Source of the DNA: HyVt-477 sp965224605
Lineage (GTDB): Bacteria > Pseudomonadota > Gammaproteobacteria > Thiotrichales > Thiotrichaceae
DNA length: 64,000 nt
Reading direction: 5' to 3'
Assembly (NCBI GenBank): GCA_965224605.1
Contig: CBDCZP010000012.1
Location: 1-64,000 of the forward strand
A model generated the notes under the pieces. The model had not been told where the DNA came from, did not search any database, and saw only the letters and a program-made list of their open reading frames with translations. Every line of letters begins with the position of its first letter. Position 1 is the first letter of the stretch. A program made the translations under genes and the position numbers. Positions 6,779 through 15,197 of the stretch are shown here, in pieces.

Positions 6779-7058
6779 ACGTAATATAGGCATGGAAATC
6801 CTTGAAGGGATTAAAGAAATAAAGAAACACAAAGAAGGGAATATTCAGTTAAAAGTCACAACTTTGACTGATCCTTCACCTGCTCAAGTAATAAGAAAAA
6901 AATTAGAGCTTTCTCAATCTGCTTTTGCTGGTTTAATGGGCGTGAGTATCCGAACAATTCAAGATTGGGAGCAAGGAAGAAGGTCTCCAAAAGGTCCAGC
7001 AAAATCCTTGTTAAGAGTAGCAGAACAACATCCTGAAGTTTTTGCGGACATTCAGTAA
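6771..7058 (+). CDS. HigA/NadS-type antitoxin (HTH-XRE)
   Basis: 95-aa antitoxin. The XRE helix-turn-helix lies in the C-terminal half (about residues 43-90: PAQVIRKKLELSQSAFAGLM, then VSIRTIQDWEQGRR and the typical GPAKSLLRV). The N-terminal half would bind the toxin. It overlaps the toxin gene, so the two are co-translated. Expected to bind the palindrome at 6440-6456. Confidence 0.9.
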   Translation: MTERNIGMEILEGIKEIKKHKEGNIQLKVTTLTDPSPAQVIRKKLELSQSAFAGLMGVSIRTIQDWEQGRRSPKGPAKSLLRVAEQHPEVFADIQ

Positions 7059-7140
7059 TATAAATATCCTACATGCTGATGCTTTACTAATGTTAGCTCT
7101 AAAGTATGGAATTAAATAAAATTAAAAACAGGGGAAACAT

Positions 7141-7362
7141 ATGACGTTAAATGAACTAGGTAGCAAGTTAAATAAAATGTATTTCAATTCGAAGGATGGG
7201 GGAAGCTGTGGCTATGATTCATTTATTTGAAATCAAATATGCCTCTGAAATACTAAGTAGTGGTGAATCAAAAAAAGCTATAGCTAAAGAAGCTGGAATC
7301 CCAGATTCATACGCTACAGAGATCAGTAAAGGTGTGAAATTATCAAAGTTTGTAGAAGTCCT
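7141..7362 (+). pseudogene. Small HTH-like cassette protein, frameshifted and IS-truncated
   Basis: The ATG at 7141, behind the purine-rich AGGGGAAA, opens MTLNELGSKLNKMYFNSKDG. A run of five G (7197-7201) then throws the frame off. With four G the frame would continue as …KDGEAVAMIHLFEIKYASEI…, matching a small conserved protein family whose C-terminal part (KAIAKEAGIPDSYATEISKG) looks helix-turn-helix. The last residues are replaced by the left end of an IS30 element, giving a read-through stop at 7390. So there are two lesions, a G-tract length change and an insertion. Confidence 0.6.
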
Positions 7363-8449
7363 GAGTTCCAACACCAAGTGCAACACTTAGACTAAATAAA
7401 GAAGACATCGCAAGAATCTGATAACTTTAAATTACCACAATTTAAAAGTCAGGAACCTACGATGTCTTACACCCATTTAAGCTCAAATGAACGCTATTGT
7501 ATATATTACTTATCCCTTCGAAATCACACGATCAGAGACATAGCAGATTCAATAGATAGATCCGCCAGTACGGTCAGTAGAGAGATAAACAGGAACAAAG
7601 AAAGTAATGGAGTCTATTGGTATAAAAGCGCCAATAACTATGCCAAAGAACGGAAGTCAATTGTCCGAACAGCCAAGAGACTATCTCATAAACCCCTATT
7701 AGATGTTGTCATCAATAGTGTAGGAAAAGGACTCTCACCTGAGATTATTTCGGGTCGCTTAAAGCGTGAATACAGAAGTGAGAAAATGCGAGCGAGTCCA
7801 GAAACTATTTATCAGTGGCTGTATCTTGATGCACGACAGGGAGGGGTGCATTACAAGAATCTGGTGAGGCATCACAAAAAGCGACGTAAACAGCGTCGTA
7901 GTGGGAAGAAGAGCAAAATAAAAGACAGAGTGTCGATAGATAAAAGACCCAAAATAGTGGGTGATAAAAAGCGTTTTGGAGACTGGGAAAGTGACACAGT
8001 AGAAGGTGGAAAATCACTAGGTGGGCTTGCAACCCATGTAGAGAGAAAGAGCCGTTTTTTAGTGGTTGGAAAACTTGAAAACAAAGGTTCAGAGAACTTT
8101 ATGAATAGCACTATTGATGCATTTAAAGGCATAGATCCAGAACTAATAAAAACATTTACGGTTGATAATGGTAGTGAGTTTGCCTATTTCAAACTGCTCG
8201 AAAAAGCGACCAAAAGTCGTGTCTATTTTGCTGATCCTTATTCACCTTGGCAAAGAGGATTGAATGAAAATACCAACGGATTATTGAGGAGATATTTCCC
8301 TAAAGGCTGCAACTTTCATGTGATAGATGATAGTCTTATTCAAGAGGCAGTTGATAAACTTAATCACCGCCCAAGGAAATGTTTAAAGTACAGAACACCT
8401 TACGAAGTCTTTTTCAAGACTAAGACTGTTGCACTTAGAAGTTGAATTC
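7363..8449 (+). mobile_element. IS30-family insertion sequence
   Basis: A 1.09-kb element. The left inverted repeat, about 7363-7386, contains GAGTTCC-AAC and AAGTGCAACA. The right one, about 8424-8449, reads on the opposite strand GAATTC-AAC and AAGTGCAACAGTC, an imperfect match. It interrupts the end of a cassette gene on its left and abuts a half attC on its right. No convincing target duplication is visible. Confidence 0.8.
7462..8445 (+). CDS. IS30-family transposase
   Basis: Intact 327-aa IS30 transposase. The N-terminal HTH (YTHLSSNERYCIYYLSLR … IADSIDRSASTVSREINRN) binds the terminal repeats. The C-terminal integrase-like catalytic core starts with D in FGDWESDTVEG (about residue 177), followed by D in TVDNGSEF (about 236) and E in WQRGLNENTNGLLRRYFPKG (about 271). 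RNase-H-like DDE chemistry is expected. The frame shows no lesion. Confidence 0.95.
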   Translation: MSYTHLSSNERYCIYYLSLRNHTIRDIADSIDRSASTVSREINRNKESNGVYWYKSANNYAKERKSIVRTAKRLSHKPLLDVVINSVGKGLSPEIISGRLKREYRSEKMRASPETIYQWLYLDARQGGVHYKNLVRHHKKRRKQRRSGKKSKIKDRVSIDKRPKIVGDKKRFGDWESDTVEGGKSLGGLATHVERKSRFLVVGKLENKGSENFMNSTIDAFKGIDPELIKTFTVDNGSEFAYFKLLEKATKSRVYFADPYSPWQRGLNENTNGLLRRYFPKGCNFHVIDDSLIQEAVDKLNHRPRKCLKYRTPYEVFFKTKTVALRS

Positions 8450-8746
8450 ACCAGTAAGTAGCATCATTGCATAACAAGACGTTCGAAGGGACTTTACTTC
8501 TGCTAAATTTTGTATTCGAATTGAAAATAACTGCATATTGGCTTTTGACCTACTGTGCCCATCGAATAGTAAACTCATTTCTTTATTTTTGTTCTGTATG
8601 TGTTTATAAAGATGTAAATATCTATCATGAGTATTGGTTGAACCATCACTGATTATTTCATTAGATTTACTCAATACATCGCTACAGAAACTATCTATAG
8701 CCATCTCTTTTATTTTTTTGAATAGTATCCAATCAGATTCTTTCAT
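8435..8746 (-). CDS. Conserved hypothetical protein, likely altered C-terminus
   Basis: About 103 aa from the ATG at 8746, read leftward. The core (KESDWILFKKIKEMAIDSFC … STNTHDRYLHLYKHIQ … LLFDGHSRSKANMQL) resembles a small uncharacterised family I recall from many proteobacteria. The last 15 or so codons (CYAMMLLTGEFNF) run through the attC half-site and into the IS30 terminal repeat, so the native C-terminus was probably shorter or lost. The frame is open upstream to 8797, but the ATG at 8746 begins the conserved part. It follows vapC on the same strand. Confidence 0.5.
   Translation of the reverse strand: MKESDWILFKKIKEMAIDSFCSDVLSKSNEIISDGSTNTHDRYLHLYKHIQNKNKEMSLLFDGHSRSKANMQLFSIRIQNLAEVKSLRTSCYAMMLLTGEFNF
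8469..8500 (+). other. Truncated attC half-site
   Basis: GCATAACAAGACGTTCGAAG followed by GGACTTTACTT matches the left end of the forward attC sites (compare ATCTAACAAGACGCTGAAGA and GGGACTTTTT). No right half with AAGCCCC and GCGTTA follows. It begins about 20 bases past the IS30 right end. Probably what is left of the attC that closed the second higBA cassette, or the recombined edge of an inverted cassette block. Confidence 0.55.
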
Positions 8747-8787
8747 ATATATTATCACCAAGATGACTCTAAGTTCATCAGTTATGG

Positions 8788-9183
8788 TTATACCCAATTC
8801 TCGATTCTTAATTCGTTCACTCTTTCGAATTCATGTATATTATTTGTTACTAATGTAGCGTTGAGGCTACTAGCGTGAGCTGCAATTAGTAAATCCATGT
8901 TGCCTATCATCATTCCATTTTTTTGTAAAAAAGTGTGTATCTTGGCATATTTTCTGCCTGCCGATTCATCCCAGTCTTGTACAGTGATTAAAGATAAAAA
9001 ATCTAATAACTCTTCTTTTCTTTCTTCTTTAACTTTTTTGGGGCTTTTTTCGATTCCTGACCAGAGCTCAGCGTACACGATTGATGATATATGTATTTCT
9101 TTTATAGCTTCAAAAGTCTCAAGTACACTAGTAGGTCTTTGTTTAAGCACATAAATACATATATTTGTATCTAGCATTATCAT
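8788..9183 (-). CDS. vapC: VapC toxin (PIN-domain ribonuclease)
   Basis: 131-aa PIN-domain toxin, a Mg-dependent RNase usually cutting tRNA or rRNA. The acidic active-site set is visible: D in MLDTNICIYVL (about residue 5), E in SIVYAELWSGI (about 40), and D in IGNMDLLIAAHA (about 98), with the terminal TNN motif following. It overlaps vapB by one base (TAATG on the minus strand) and so is translationally coupled. It is encoded opposite to the other cassettes. Confidence 0.92.
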   Translation of the reverse strand: MIMLDTNICIYVLKQRPTSVLETFEAIKEIHISSIVYAELWSGIEKSPKKVKEERKEELLDFLSLITVQDWDESAGRKYAKIHTFLQKNGMMIGNMDLLIAAHASSLNATLVTNNIHEFERVNELRIENWV

Positions 9184-9416
9184 TAAAATGATTCTCTTTC
9201 CTGAGGAAAATCATTATCTCTCTCTGCTAAGAAATCATCACCAAATGTACTTTTTCTATTAAAAAAATTCTTCCAAGTTGGTTTCTTTGCTGAGATTACC
9301 ACCTCGTCTCCTACCTTGCGGATATATACTTCTGAAGTATTGAACCTAAACTCTTTTGGTAGACGGACTGCTTGACTTCTTCCATTTGTAAATATTTTTG
9401 CTGTTTGTTGATTCAT
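9183..9416 (-). CDS. vapB: VapB antitoxin (AbrB/SpoVT swapped-hairpin type)
   Basis: 77-aa antitoxin. The N-terminal AbrB-like DNA-binding domain is clear in TAKIFTNGRSQAVRLPKEFR, followed by EVYIRKVGDEVVISAK. The acidic C-terminus would mask VapC. Its ribosome binding site GAGGAG lies inside one arm of a 48-bp palindrome just upstream. Pairs with the overlapping vapC. Confidence 0.92.
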   Translation of the reverse strand: MNQQTAKIFTNGRSQAVRLPKEFRFNTSEVYIRKVGDEVVISAKKPTWKNFFNRKSTFGDDFLAERDNDFPQERESF

Positions 9417-9422
9417 AATTAA

Positions 9423-9470
9423 CTCCTCACACTTGATATATATTCAATAGTATATATCAAGTGTGAGGAG
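9423..9470 (-). promoter_or_regulatory. vapBC operator: perfect 20-bp inverted repeat
   Basis: Two perfect 20-base arms (CTCCTCACACTTGATATATA and its complement) flank the 8-base spacer TTCAATAG. The arm nearest vapB includes the GAGGAG ribosome binding site. It probably holds the promoter and the VapBC binding site; if transcribed, the hairpin would hide the ribosome binding site. Both roles are inferred. Confidence 0.75.
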
Positions 9471-9524
9471 CATAGAAGCTATATTTAATAGTTATCTTTG
9501 AACTAAGATGTTTGAATTTTATAG

Positions 9525-9614
9525 GCATAACGCCCTCATCAGGGGCTTGCGGATTGAAACCACTGAACGTAAATGAACCGCTGAGTTAGCAATCCTTGGA
9601 TGAACTTGTTAGGG
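9525..9614 (-). other. Inverted attC site
   Basis: Read on the minus strand this 90-bp site begins CCCTAACAAGTTCATCC, continues ACTCAGCGGTTCATTTACG (the same block as in the forward attC sites) and ends AAGCCCC…GAGGGCGTTATGC. It is thus an attC of the same family in the opposite orientation. It precedes vapBC, also on the minus strand. Confidence 0.82.
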
Positions 9615-10303
9615 ATTTTTATTATCAGGCGTGGCTTTTTCATGCTCTGTTCCGTGACCTTTGATACGTCGTTTACTCTCGCTTTGAAAGCTTTCTTTCT
9701 ACGAACCTCAGTACTTTACGGTCTTAGCCCCTTTGAATGTGGCTGATATAATCCCATTCCCTTTGAGCAAGTCCTGATATGGATGAGATATTGTATCGTT
9801 TCAACTGTTCTCAATTGAATGCTAAGTGATTTGTGCTACTGCCTCCTTTCTCTAACTGACCTCTTGGCTTCTCACGAAAAATGCGTCAAGGAAGCTAAAG
9901 GTACAATTCGAGGCTCTTTGAGCGGTTCGACGTACCATAGCATTTGGAATCGCGGGCTTACTCTGTCGTATTTTTCAGTGCACTCAAACGCTTAAATTCT
10001 CTCCCTACAAGTGAACGCACTTTGCTTGAAATTACACCTCATTATATCGGATGCAACGCTCTCGGAATCAAAGGTGCTAAAAGCTTAGTAGATGACCTAA
10101 TGGGTCCTTTGCTTTAGCAATATTAGTGTCGTCTAAAATTTTATATTATAGATAAGAGTTTGTTATTACAATGAATTATTCCAACAAATATGCTCTAAAG
10201 ATAGAAGCTACTACGACACTATTGAAAATAGTAATATGCTTGTTATTTTAGCAAGTACTACCATGTGTGAGCTAGGGAGACTTAACAGCTTAGCGAGCTA
10301 AAG
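9615..10303. other. Intergenic stretch without recognised gene
   Basis: About 690 bases between the inverted attC and the IS4 left end. No open frame above 60 codons, no attC-like ends and no RNA gene were recognised. The sequence may be decayed cassette DNA. Nothing specific can be supported. Confidence 0.4.
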
Positions 10304-11836
10304 GGGTCAGACTCGAATGGCACTTACTTAAGAGTTAAATAGTTGAATAAATGGATAAATTATAGAAAAACTGGCTAAGGAGTTAAAATATGGTTTACCA
10401 AAACTACATTCAAACTCAAGAGCCAGCCTTAATATGTACTCTAGCCAACAACAAACCTGTTATCAACAAAAACGAATCAACTATCACACCCATCAGAATG
10501 ATGGTTACCAGATTTTTAATCTGTTAACTCATTCAGACTTCATTGATCATCTGGAAGAAAACCTGCCCGAGCATAGAGAGCGATTGTTTCCACCCACCGA
10601 GACCTTGACGATGTTTGTGGCTCAAGCCATGAATGAAGACCGTTCCTGTCAGCGAATAGTCAATGATGCTGCTGTTAAACGTTACTGGGAGGACTACCTC
10701 CCAGTAGCACTCATACAGGCGCTTATTGCCGAGCCAGACAGCGCTTGCCTTTACCTATGCTAACTCACCTGACCTGTCATGTGGGTCAGACGGTTAGTCA
10801 ACAAAGTTCACCCCAATGGGGCATTGGCGGAATCGCCCTGTCAGATTAGTAGATGGGACGACGGTTTCTATGCCCGATACTCCTGACAATCAAGAGACCT
10901 ACCCTCAATTATCAGGACAAAAGCTGGGGCTCGGCTTTCCAATATGCCGTTTAGTAGGCTTACTGTGTCTGGGTAGTGGCGCTTTGCTTGGTTCTGCAAT
11001 CTCCTCACTAAAAGGAAAAGGAAATGATGAGCAGTCACTACTACGAAGCCTGCTGGGAACATTAAATCCAGGTGATGTATTACTGGGAGATGCTTATTAT
11101 GCAACGTTTTTCTCTATTGTTCCTTGCAGAAAAGAGGCGTTGATGCCGTATTCGAGCAACACGGTTCAAGGCGATTGAATACCGACTTCAGAAAGGGAGT
11201 TCGGTTAGGTGAACGTGACCATCTGATCACCCTTTTCAAACCCAAAAAATGTCCCAGTGGATGACTCAGGATGAATATGATCAATCTCCAGATACCGTAA
11301 TTATCAGAGAACTCTATGCGGGCGGTAAGATTTTAGTGACAACCCTCCTATGTGCTAAAACAACGCCCAAAAAGGAGATACAGGCACTTTACAAGAAGCG
11401 CTGGCATGTTGAGCTTGATCTTAGAAATATTAAAACAACGATGGGGATGGATATTCTGAGTTGCCAAACACCCTCGATGATTCAAAAAGAAATTCAAGTC
11501 TATTTACTATCTTATAACCTCATACGATACATCATGCTTCATTCTGCACTATTGGCTGATATCTCTCCTCGACAAATCAGCTTTAAGCATAGTCTTCAAC
11601 TCTGGCTCATGGGATCAACAAGCAAACAGGGATAGTGATGATCTTTGGGAATCACTCTTAAGGCTTGTGGCTCAAAATCAAGTAGGTAATAGACCAGGAC
11701 GAATTGAGCCTAGAGCACTGAAACGAAGGTCTAAACCTTACCCGCTACTAACCAAAACACGTGCTATTGCAAGAGAGGAAATCAGAAAAAATGGTCACTT
11801 TAAAAAGCTTAAGTAAGTGCCATTCGAGCCTGACCC
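10304..11836 (+). mobile_element. IS4-family insertion sequence (decayed)
   Basis: A 1.53-kb element bounded by 29-base inverted repeats. The left starts GGGTCAGACTCGAATGG (10304-10332); the right, read on the other strand, starts GGGTCAGGCTCGAATGG (11808-11836). They differ at one base. The transposase inside is frameshifted, so the element is not autonomous. Immediately to the right, 11837-11853 repeats GAATGGCACTTACTTAA, the inner part of the left end. Confidence 0.9.
10434..11816 (+). pseudogene. IS4-family transposase, multiple frameshifts
   Basis: Three consecutive open pieces (10434-10763, 10816-11178, 11249-11635) and a last piece ending at 11816 reconstruct one IS4 transposase. The N-terminal part reads LTHSDFIDHLEENLPEHRER and SCQRIVNDAAV. 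The catalytic D lies in RLVDGTTVSMPD and the second D in DVLLGDAYYA. The YREK-type E segment is YKKRWHVELDLRNIKTTMGM, and the end is PRALKRRSKPYPLLTK. Frame changes near 10740-10815, 11140-11250 and 11630 make it non-functional. Confidence 0.88.
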
Positions 11837-11861
11837 GAATGGCACTTACTTAATAACTAAC
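11837..11861 (+). repeat. Extra partial IS4 end
   Basis: GAATGGCACTTACTTAA directly follows the right inverted repeat and equals bases inside the left terminus of the same IS. This makes a palindrome across the junction. It is likely a remnant of a second copy or an aberrant transposition event. Confidence 0.6.
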
Positions 11862-12000
11862 TTGTTGAAAAATATAATAAAGCAAAGGATAAATGACAGG
11901 CTGATTGTTACCACAACAAATCATAACCACAGAGAACTCTGCCTTATGATGATTAATATCAACTTAGACAACTCCAGCAACATCAACTATCAAAAATAGA

Positions 12001-12032
12001 CTCAAAAGAGCAATGTTCTTTGAGTATTTTTT
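12001..12032. terminator. Probable intrinsic terminator
   Basis: CTCAAAAGA and TCTTTGAG form a near-perfect stem around GCAATGT, followed by TATTTTTT. It lies between IS-derived DNA and murA, with no intact plus-strand gene before it, so it may be left from a gene displaced by the insertion. Confidence 0.5.
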
Positions 12033-12064
12033 AGTGACATCTCTTGATGCTGTAGCTTATTAGG

Positions 12065-12094
12065 CATGTCGGTTCATGTCGGTTCATGTCGGCT
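12065..12094 (+). repeat. Three 10-bp tandem repeats upstream of murA
   Basis: CATGTCGGTT is repeated, with the third copy ending CT instead of TT. It lies about 85 bases before the murA ATG. No function can be assigned. Confidence 0.55.
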
Positions 12095-12177
12095 GAGGTA
12101 GAATAATGATGCTTCTATCCCCATTTTTGGTTATGATTCCCCGCTGTTATTTATATTAACCAAATAAAGCTTATTTC

Positions 12178-13437
12178 ATGGAAAAACTGATCATTGAAGG
12201 TGGTGCAACTTTAGACGGTGAAGTTGTTATTTCTGGTGCTAAAAATGCGGTATTGCCATTATTGGCAGCGACCTTGTTAGCTGATGGCGAAATGACGATT
12301 AAAAATGTACCACAGTTACGTGATGTTGATACGACAATCCGTTTGCTACAAGGGATGGGTGTTACGGTTTCTGTGGATGATGATTACAATATAACGACTG
12401 ATGCATCCACGATTAATTCTTATGTTGCGCCTTATGATCTGGTGAAGACGATGCGCGCTTCCATTCTGGTACTTGGGCCCGCATTGGCACGTTATGGCGA
12501 GATTGAAGTTTCATTGCCAGGTGGTTGTGCGATTGGTTCACGTCCTGTGAACATTCATTTGTCCGGCTTGGAGGCTATGGGTGCGGATATTACTGTTCAT
12601 GAAGGTTTTATTCGTGCCAAAGCCAAGCGTTTGAAAGGCGCGCGTATTGTGCTGGATAAAGTCACGGTAACGGGAACTGAAAACTTGCTAATGGCAGCGG
12701 TATTGGCAGAAGGCACGACTATTTTAGAAAACGCAGCATGTGAACCTGAGGTGGTTGATCTGGCTGATTGTCTAATCAAAATGGGTGCCAATATTATTGG
12801 TGCTGGAACGCCGACTATGGTAGTTCAAGGTGTAGATTCTTTACAAGGCGTTGAATATGCTGTTGTTCCTGACCGTATTGAAACAGGGACTTTTCTGGCG
12901 GCAGCGGCTATTACAGGTGGCAGAGTTAAAGCACTGAAGGCTGCGCCTGAGACATTAGATGCGGTGCTGCAAAAGTTTCGTGATGCAGGTGCGGCTGTCG
13001 AGACGGGAGAGGACTGGATTGAGGTGGATATGCGCGGCAGAACGTTAAAGTCTGTTGATATCACGACAGATCCGCATCCTGGTTTCCCAACCGATATGCA
13101 AGCTCAGTTTATGGCGATGAATACATGCGCTCAAGGCATTGGTGTAGTAGTTGAGACTATTTTTGAGAATCGCATGATGCATGTGGCTGAGTTAATACGT
13201 ATGGGAGCCAATATTCGTCTTGAAGGTAATACAGCCATTGTTGCAGGGATGCCTGAGCTATATGGCGCACCTGTAATGGCTACAGATTTACGTGCTTCTG
13301 CCAGTTTAATCCTTGCGGGACTAGCTGCAAAAGGTACAACGACGGTAGATCGTATTTATCATACAGATCGGGGTTATGAAAAAATAGAGGTGCGCCTGAA
13401 ACAACTCGGCGCACACATCGAAAGGGTGAATGACTAA
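12178..13437 (+). CDS. murA: UDP-N-acetylglucosamine 1-carboxyvinyltransferase
   Basis: MurA transfers enolpyruvate from PEP to UDP-GlcNAc, the first committed step of peptidoglycan synthesis, in the cytosol. The 419-aa length is standard. The substrate-binding K22 is in SGAKNAVLPLL, and the catalytic Cys117 lies in the PGGCAIGSRPV loop, so the enzyme should be fosfomycin-sensitive in principle. Tandem EPSP-synthase-type domains fill the protein. The stop overlaps the hisG start by one base (TAATG). Upstream there is IS DNA rather than the ibaG/mla genes that often precede murA in gammaproteobacteria. Confidence 0.97.
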   Translation: MEKLIIEGGATLDGEVVISGAKNAVLPLLAATLLADGEMTIKNVPQLRDVDTTIRLLQGMGVTVSVDDDYNITTDASTINSYVAPYDLVKTMRASILVLGPALARYGEIEVSLPGGCAIGSRPVNIHLSGLEAMGADITVHEGFIRAKAKRLKGARIVLDKVTVTGTENLLMAAVLAEGTTILENAACEPEVVDLADCLIKMGANIIGAGTPTMVVQGVDSLQGVEYAVVPDRIETGTFLAAAAITGGRVKALKAAPETLDAVLQKFRDAGAAVETGEDWIEVDMRGRTLKSVDITTDPHPGFPTDMQAQFMAMNTCAQGIGVVVETIFENRMMHVAELIRMGANIRLEGNTAIVAGMPELYGAPVMATDLRASASLILAGLAAKGTTTVDRIYHTDRGYEKIEVRLKQLGAHIERVND

Positions 13438-14072
13438 TGTCGACTGATACCATCACCATCGCACTCTCAAAAGGCCGTATCTTTAAGGAAACCCTGCCTT
13501 TATTAAAAGCAGCGGGTATTGAGCCTATTGATGATCCTGAAACCAGTAGGAAACTCATTCTGGATACGACGCGTGATGATGTAAAAATTGTCATTATTCG
13601 TGCAACCGATGTGCCGACTTATGTGCAATATGGCGCAGCTGATTTGGGTGTCACCGGTAAAGATGTGTTGATGGAGCATGGTGGAGAAGGTTTGTATGAG
13701 TTGCTTGATCTGCATATCGCCAAGTGTAAGTTAATGGTGGCGGGTTTTGCGGATAAATCCTTACCTACGGGTACGGTTCATGTGGCGACCAAGTTTGTGA
13801 ATTGCGCACGACAATATTTTTCTGCTCAAGGTCGCCAAGCTGAAATCATTAAGCTGTATGGTTCTATGGAGTTGGCGCCTATTGTGGGCTTGGCTGATTG
13901 CATTGTGGATGTGGTAGATACTGGCAATACACTAAAGGCCAATGGTTTGGTTCCCCTTGAACATATGTTTGATGTTAGTTCTCGTATGGTGGTGAATAAA
14001 GCTAGTATGAAAACACGCAATGTGGCAATTAAAGCGATGTTGCAGCAGATTGAATCTGCGGTGAAGAAATAA
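13437..14072 (+). CDS. hisG: ATP phosphoribosyltransferase, short form
   Basis: Catalyses the first step of histidine synthesis, joining ATP and PRPP. At 211 aa this is the short HisG form, lacking the C-terminal allosteric domain, which elsewhere works only with the HisRS-like subunit HisZ. Motifs include ALSKGRIFKETLPLL at the N-terminus, GAADLGVTGKDVL and the PRPP loop in DCIVDVVDTGNTLKANGL (about residues 153-171). It starts inside the murA stop codon. No hisZ is present in this window, so one is expected elsewhere. Confidence 0.95.
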   Translation: MSTDTITIALSKGRIFKETLPLLKAAGIEPIDDPETSRKLILDTTRDDVKIVIIRATDVPTYVQYGAADLGVTGKDVLMEHGGEGLYELLDLHIAKCKLMVAGFADKSLPTGTVHVATKFVNCARQYFSAQGRQAEIIKLYGSMELAPIVGLADCIVDVVDTGNTLKANGLVPLEHMFDVSSRMVVNKASMKTRNVAIKAMLQQIESAVKK

Positions 14073-14108
14073 AAAATTAAAGAACAGAATGGATAGAAGA
14101 TACGGATA

Positions 14109-15197
14109 ATGAACGTCATGGATACAACCGACAACTTACGCATTGCTGATACAGAGGAAGTTGCGAATCCGGTAGACTTATTTAAAGAATACCCGATCAA
14201 CAGTGCTGCAATAGAAACGGTGCAGTCTGCGCGTGACGCTATACATCAGATATTGCGTGGCGAAGATGATCGTTTGTTGGTTGTGGTTGGCCCCTGTTCT
14301 ATACACGACCCTAAAGCGGCACTTGAATATGCCGAACGCCTAGCTGTTTTGCGCAATGAATTATCTGCTGATCTGGTTATTGTCATGCGGGTTTACTTTG
14401 AAAAGCCACGCACCCGTGTTGGCTGGAAGGGACTGATTAACGATCCTGACCTAACCGACGAGTTTAATATTAATAAAGGCTTGCGTAAGGCTCGTAAACT
14501 TCTATTAGAGCTGGCGAGCCATGGTATGCCAGCGGCAACAGAATATCTTGATTTGATTAGCCCACAGTATATTTCTGATTTGATTAGTTGGGCGGCTATT
14601 GGTGCACGTACTACCGAAAGTCAGGGGCATCGTGAGCTTGCCTCGGGGGTATCTTGCCCTATTGGTTTTAAGAATGGCACTAATGGCAATCTTAATATCG
14701 CTATTGATGCGATTGCAGCGGCTAATCGCCCGCATCGGTTTCTTTCGGTCAATAAACTAGGTCATTCCTCCATCTTTGCAACCACGGGAAATGATGATTG
14801 CCATATTATTTTACGCGGCGGAAAAAAGCCTAATTATGATGAACAAAGTGTTGAAAGTGCTATCGGGAAATTAAATGATGCTGAACTATCGCCGCATTTG
14901 ATGGTGGATATGAGTCATGCTAACAGTAGTAAGGATTTTCGTAATCAGCCCAAGGTGGCTACTGAAGTGGCAAGACAAATATCAGCAGGTAGTGATTCTA
15001 TTTGTGGGGTAATGATTGAGAGCCATCTGATTGAAGGTCAGCAAAATGGCAATAATAAATCTTTGCAACAGCTTACATATGGACAAAGTATTACGGATGC
15101 TTGCATTGGCTGGGACGATACAGATAGTGTTTTACGGCAATTGTCAGAGGCAGTAAAACATCGCAGAGTAGCAGGGAAAAGTAGTAGCAAGGTATGA
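14109..15197 (+). CDS. 3-deoxy-7-phosphoheptulonate synthase, class I (AroFGH type)
   Basis: Condenses PEP and erythrose-4-phosphate, the entry step of the shikimate pathway. The 362-aa protein shows LLVVVGPCSIHDPKAALEYA, MRVYFEKPRTRVGWKGLIND, GARTTESQGHRELASG and NDDCHIILRGGKKPNY, all class I marks including metal-binding Cys and His. Which aromatic amino acid inhibits it cannot be read safely. ATG at 14109 is taken; a second ATG is three codons downstream (14118). It overlaps hisD by four bases (ATGA), so an aromatic-pathway gene is embedded in the histidine operon. Confidence 0.93.
   Translation: MNVMDTTDNLRIADTEEVANPVDLFKEYPINSAAIETVQSARDAIHQILRGEDDRLLVVVGPCSIHDPKAALEYAERLAVLRNELSADLVIVMRVYFEKPRTRVGWKGLINDPDLTDEFNINKGLRKARKLLLELASHGMPAATEYLDLISPQYISDLISWAAIGARTTESQGHRELASGVSCPIGFKNGTNGNLNIAIDAIAAANRPHRFLSVNKLGHSSIFATTGNDDCHIILRGGKKPNYDEQSVESAIGKLNDAELSPHLMVDMSHANSSKDFRNQPKVATEVARQISAGSDSICGVMIESHLIEGQQNGNNKSLQQLTYGQSITDACIGWDDTDSVLRQLSEAVKHRRVAGKSSSKV

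Noticed and set aside
8469..8500. Complete attC site at the IS30 right edge
   Set aside because: Only the left half is present; no AAGCCCC…GCGTTA right half follows within 150 bases.
11817..11999. Sixty-codon frame after the IS4 element
   Set aside because: It begins in the IS terminal repeat and has no recognisable content.
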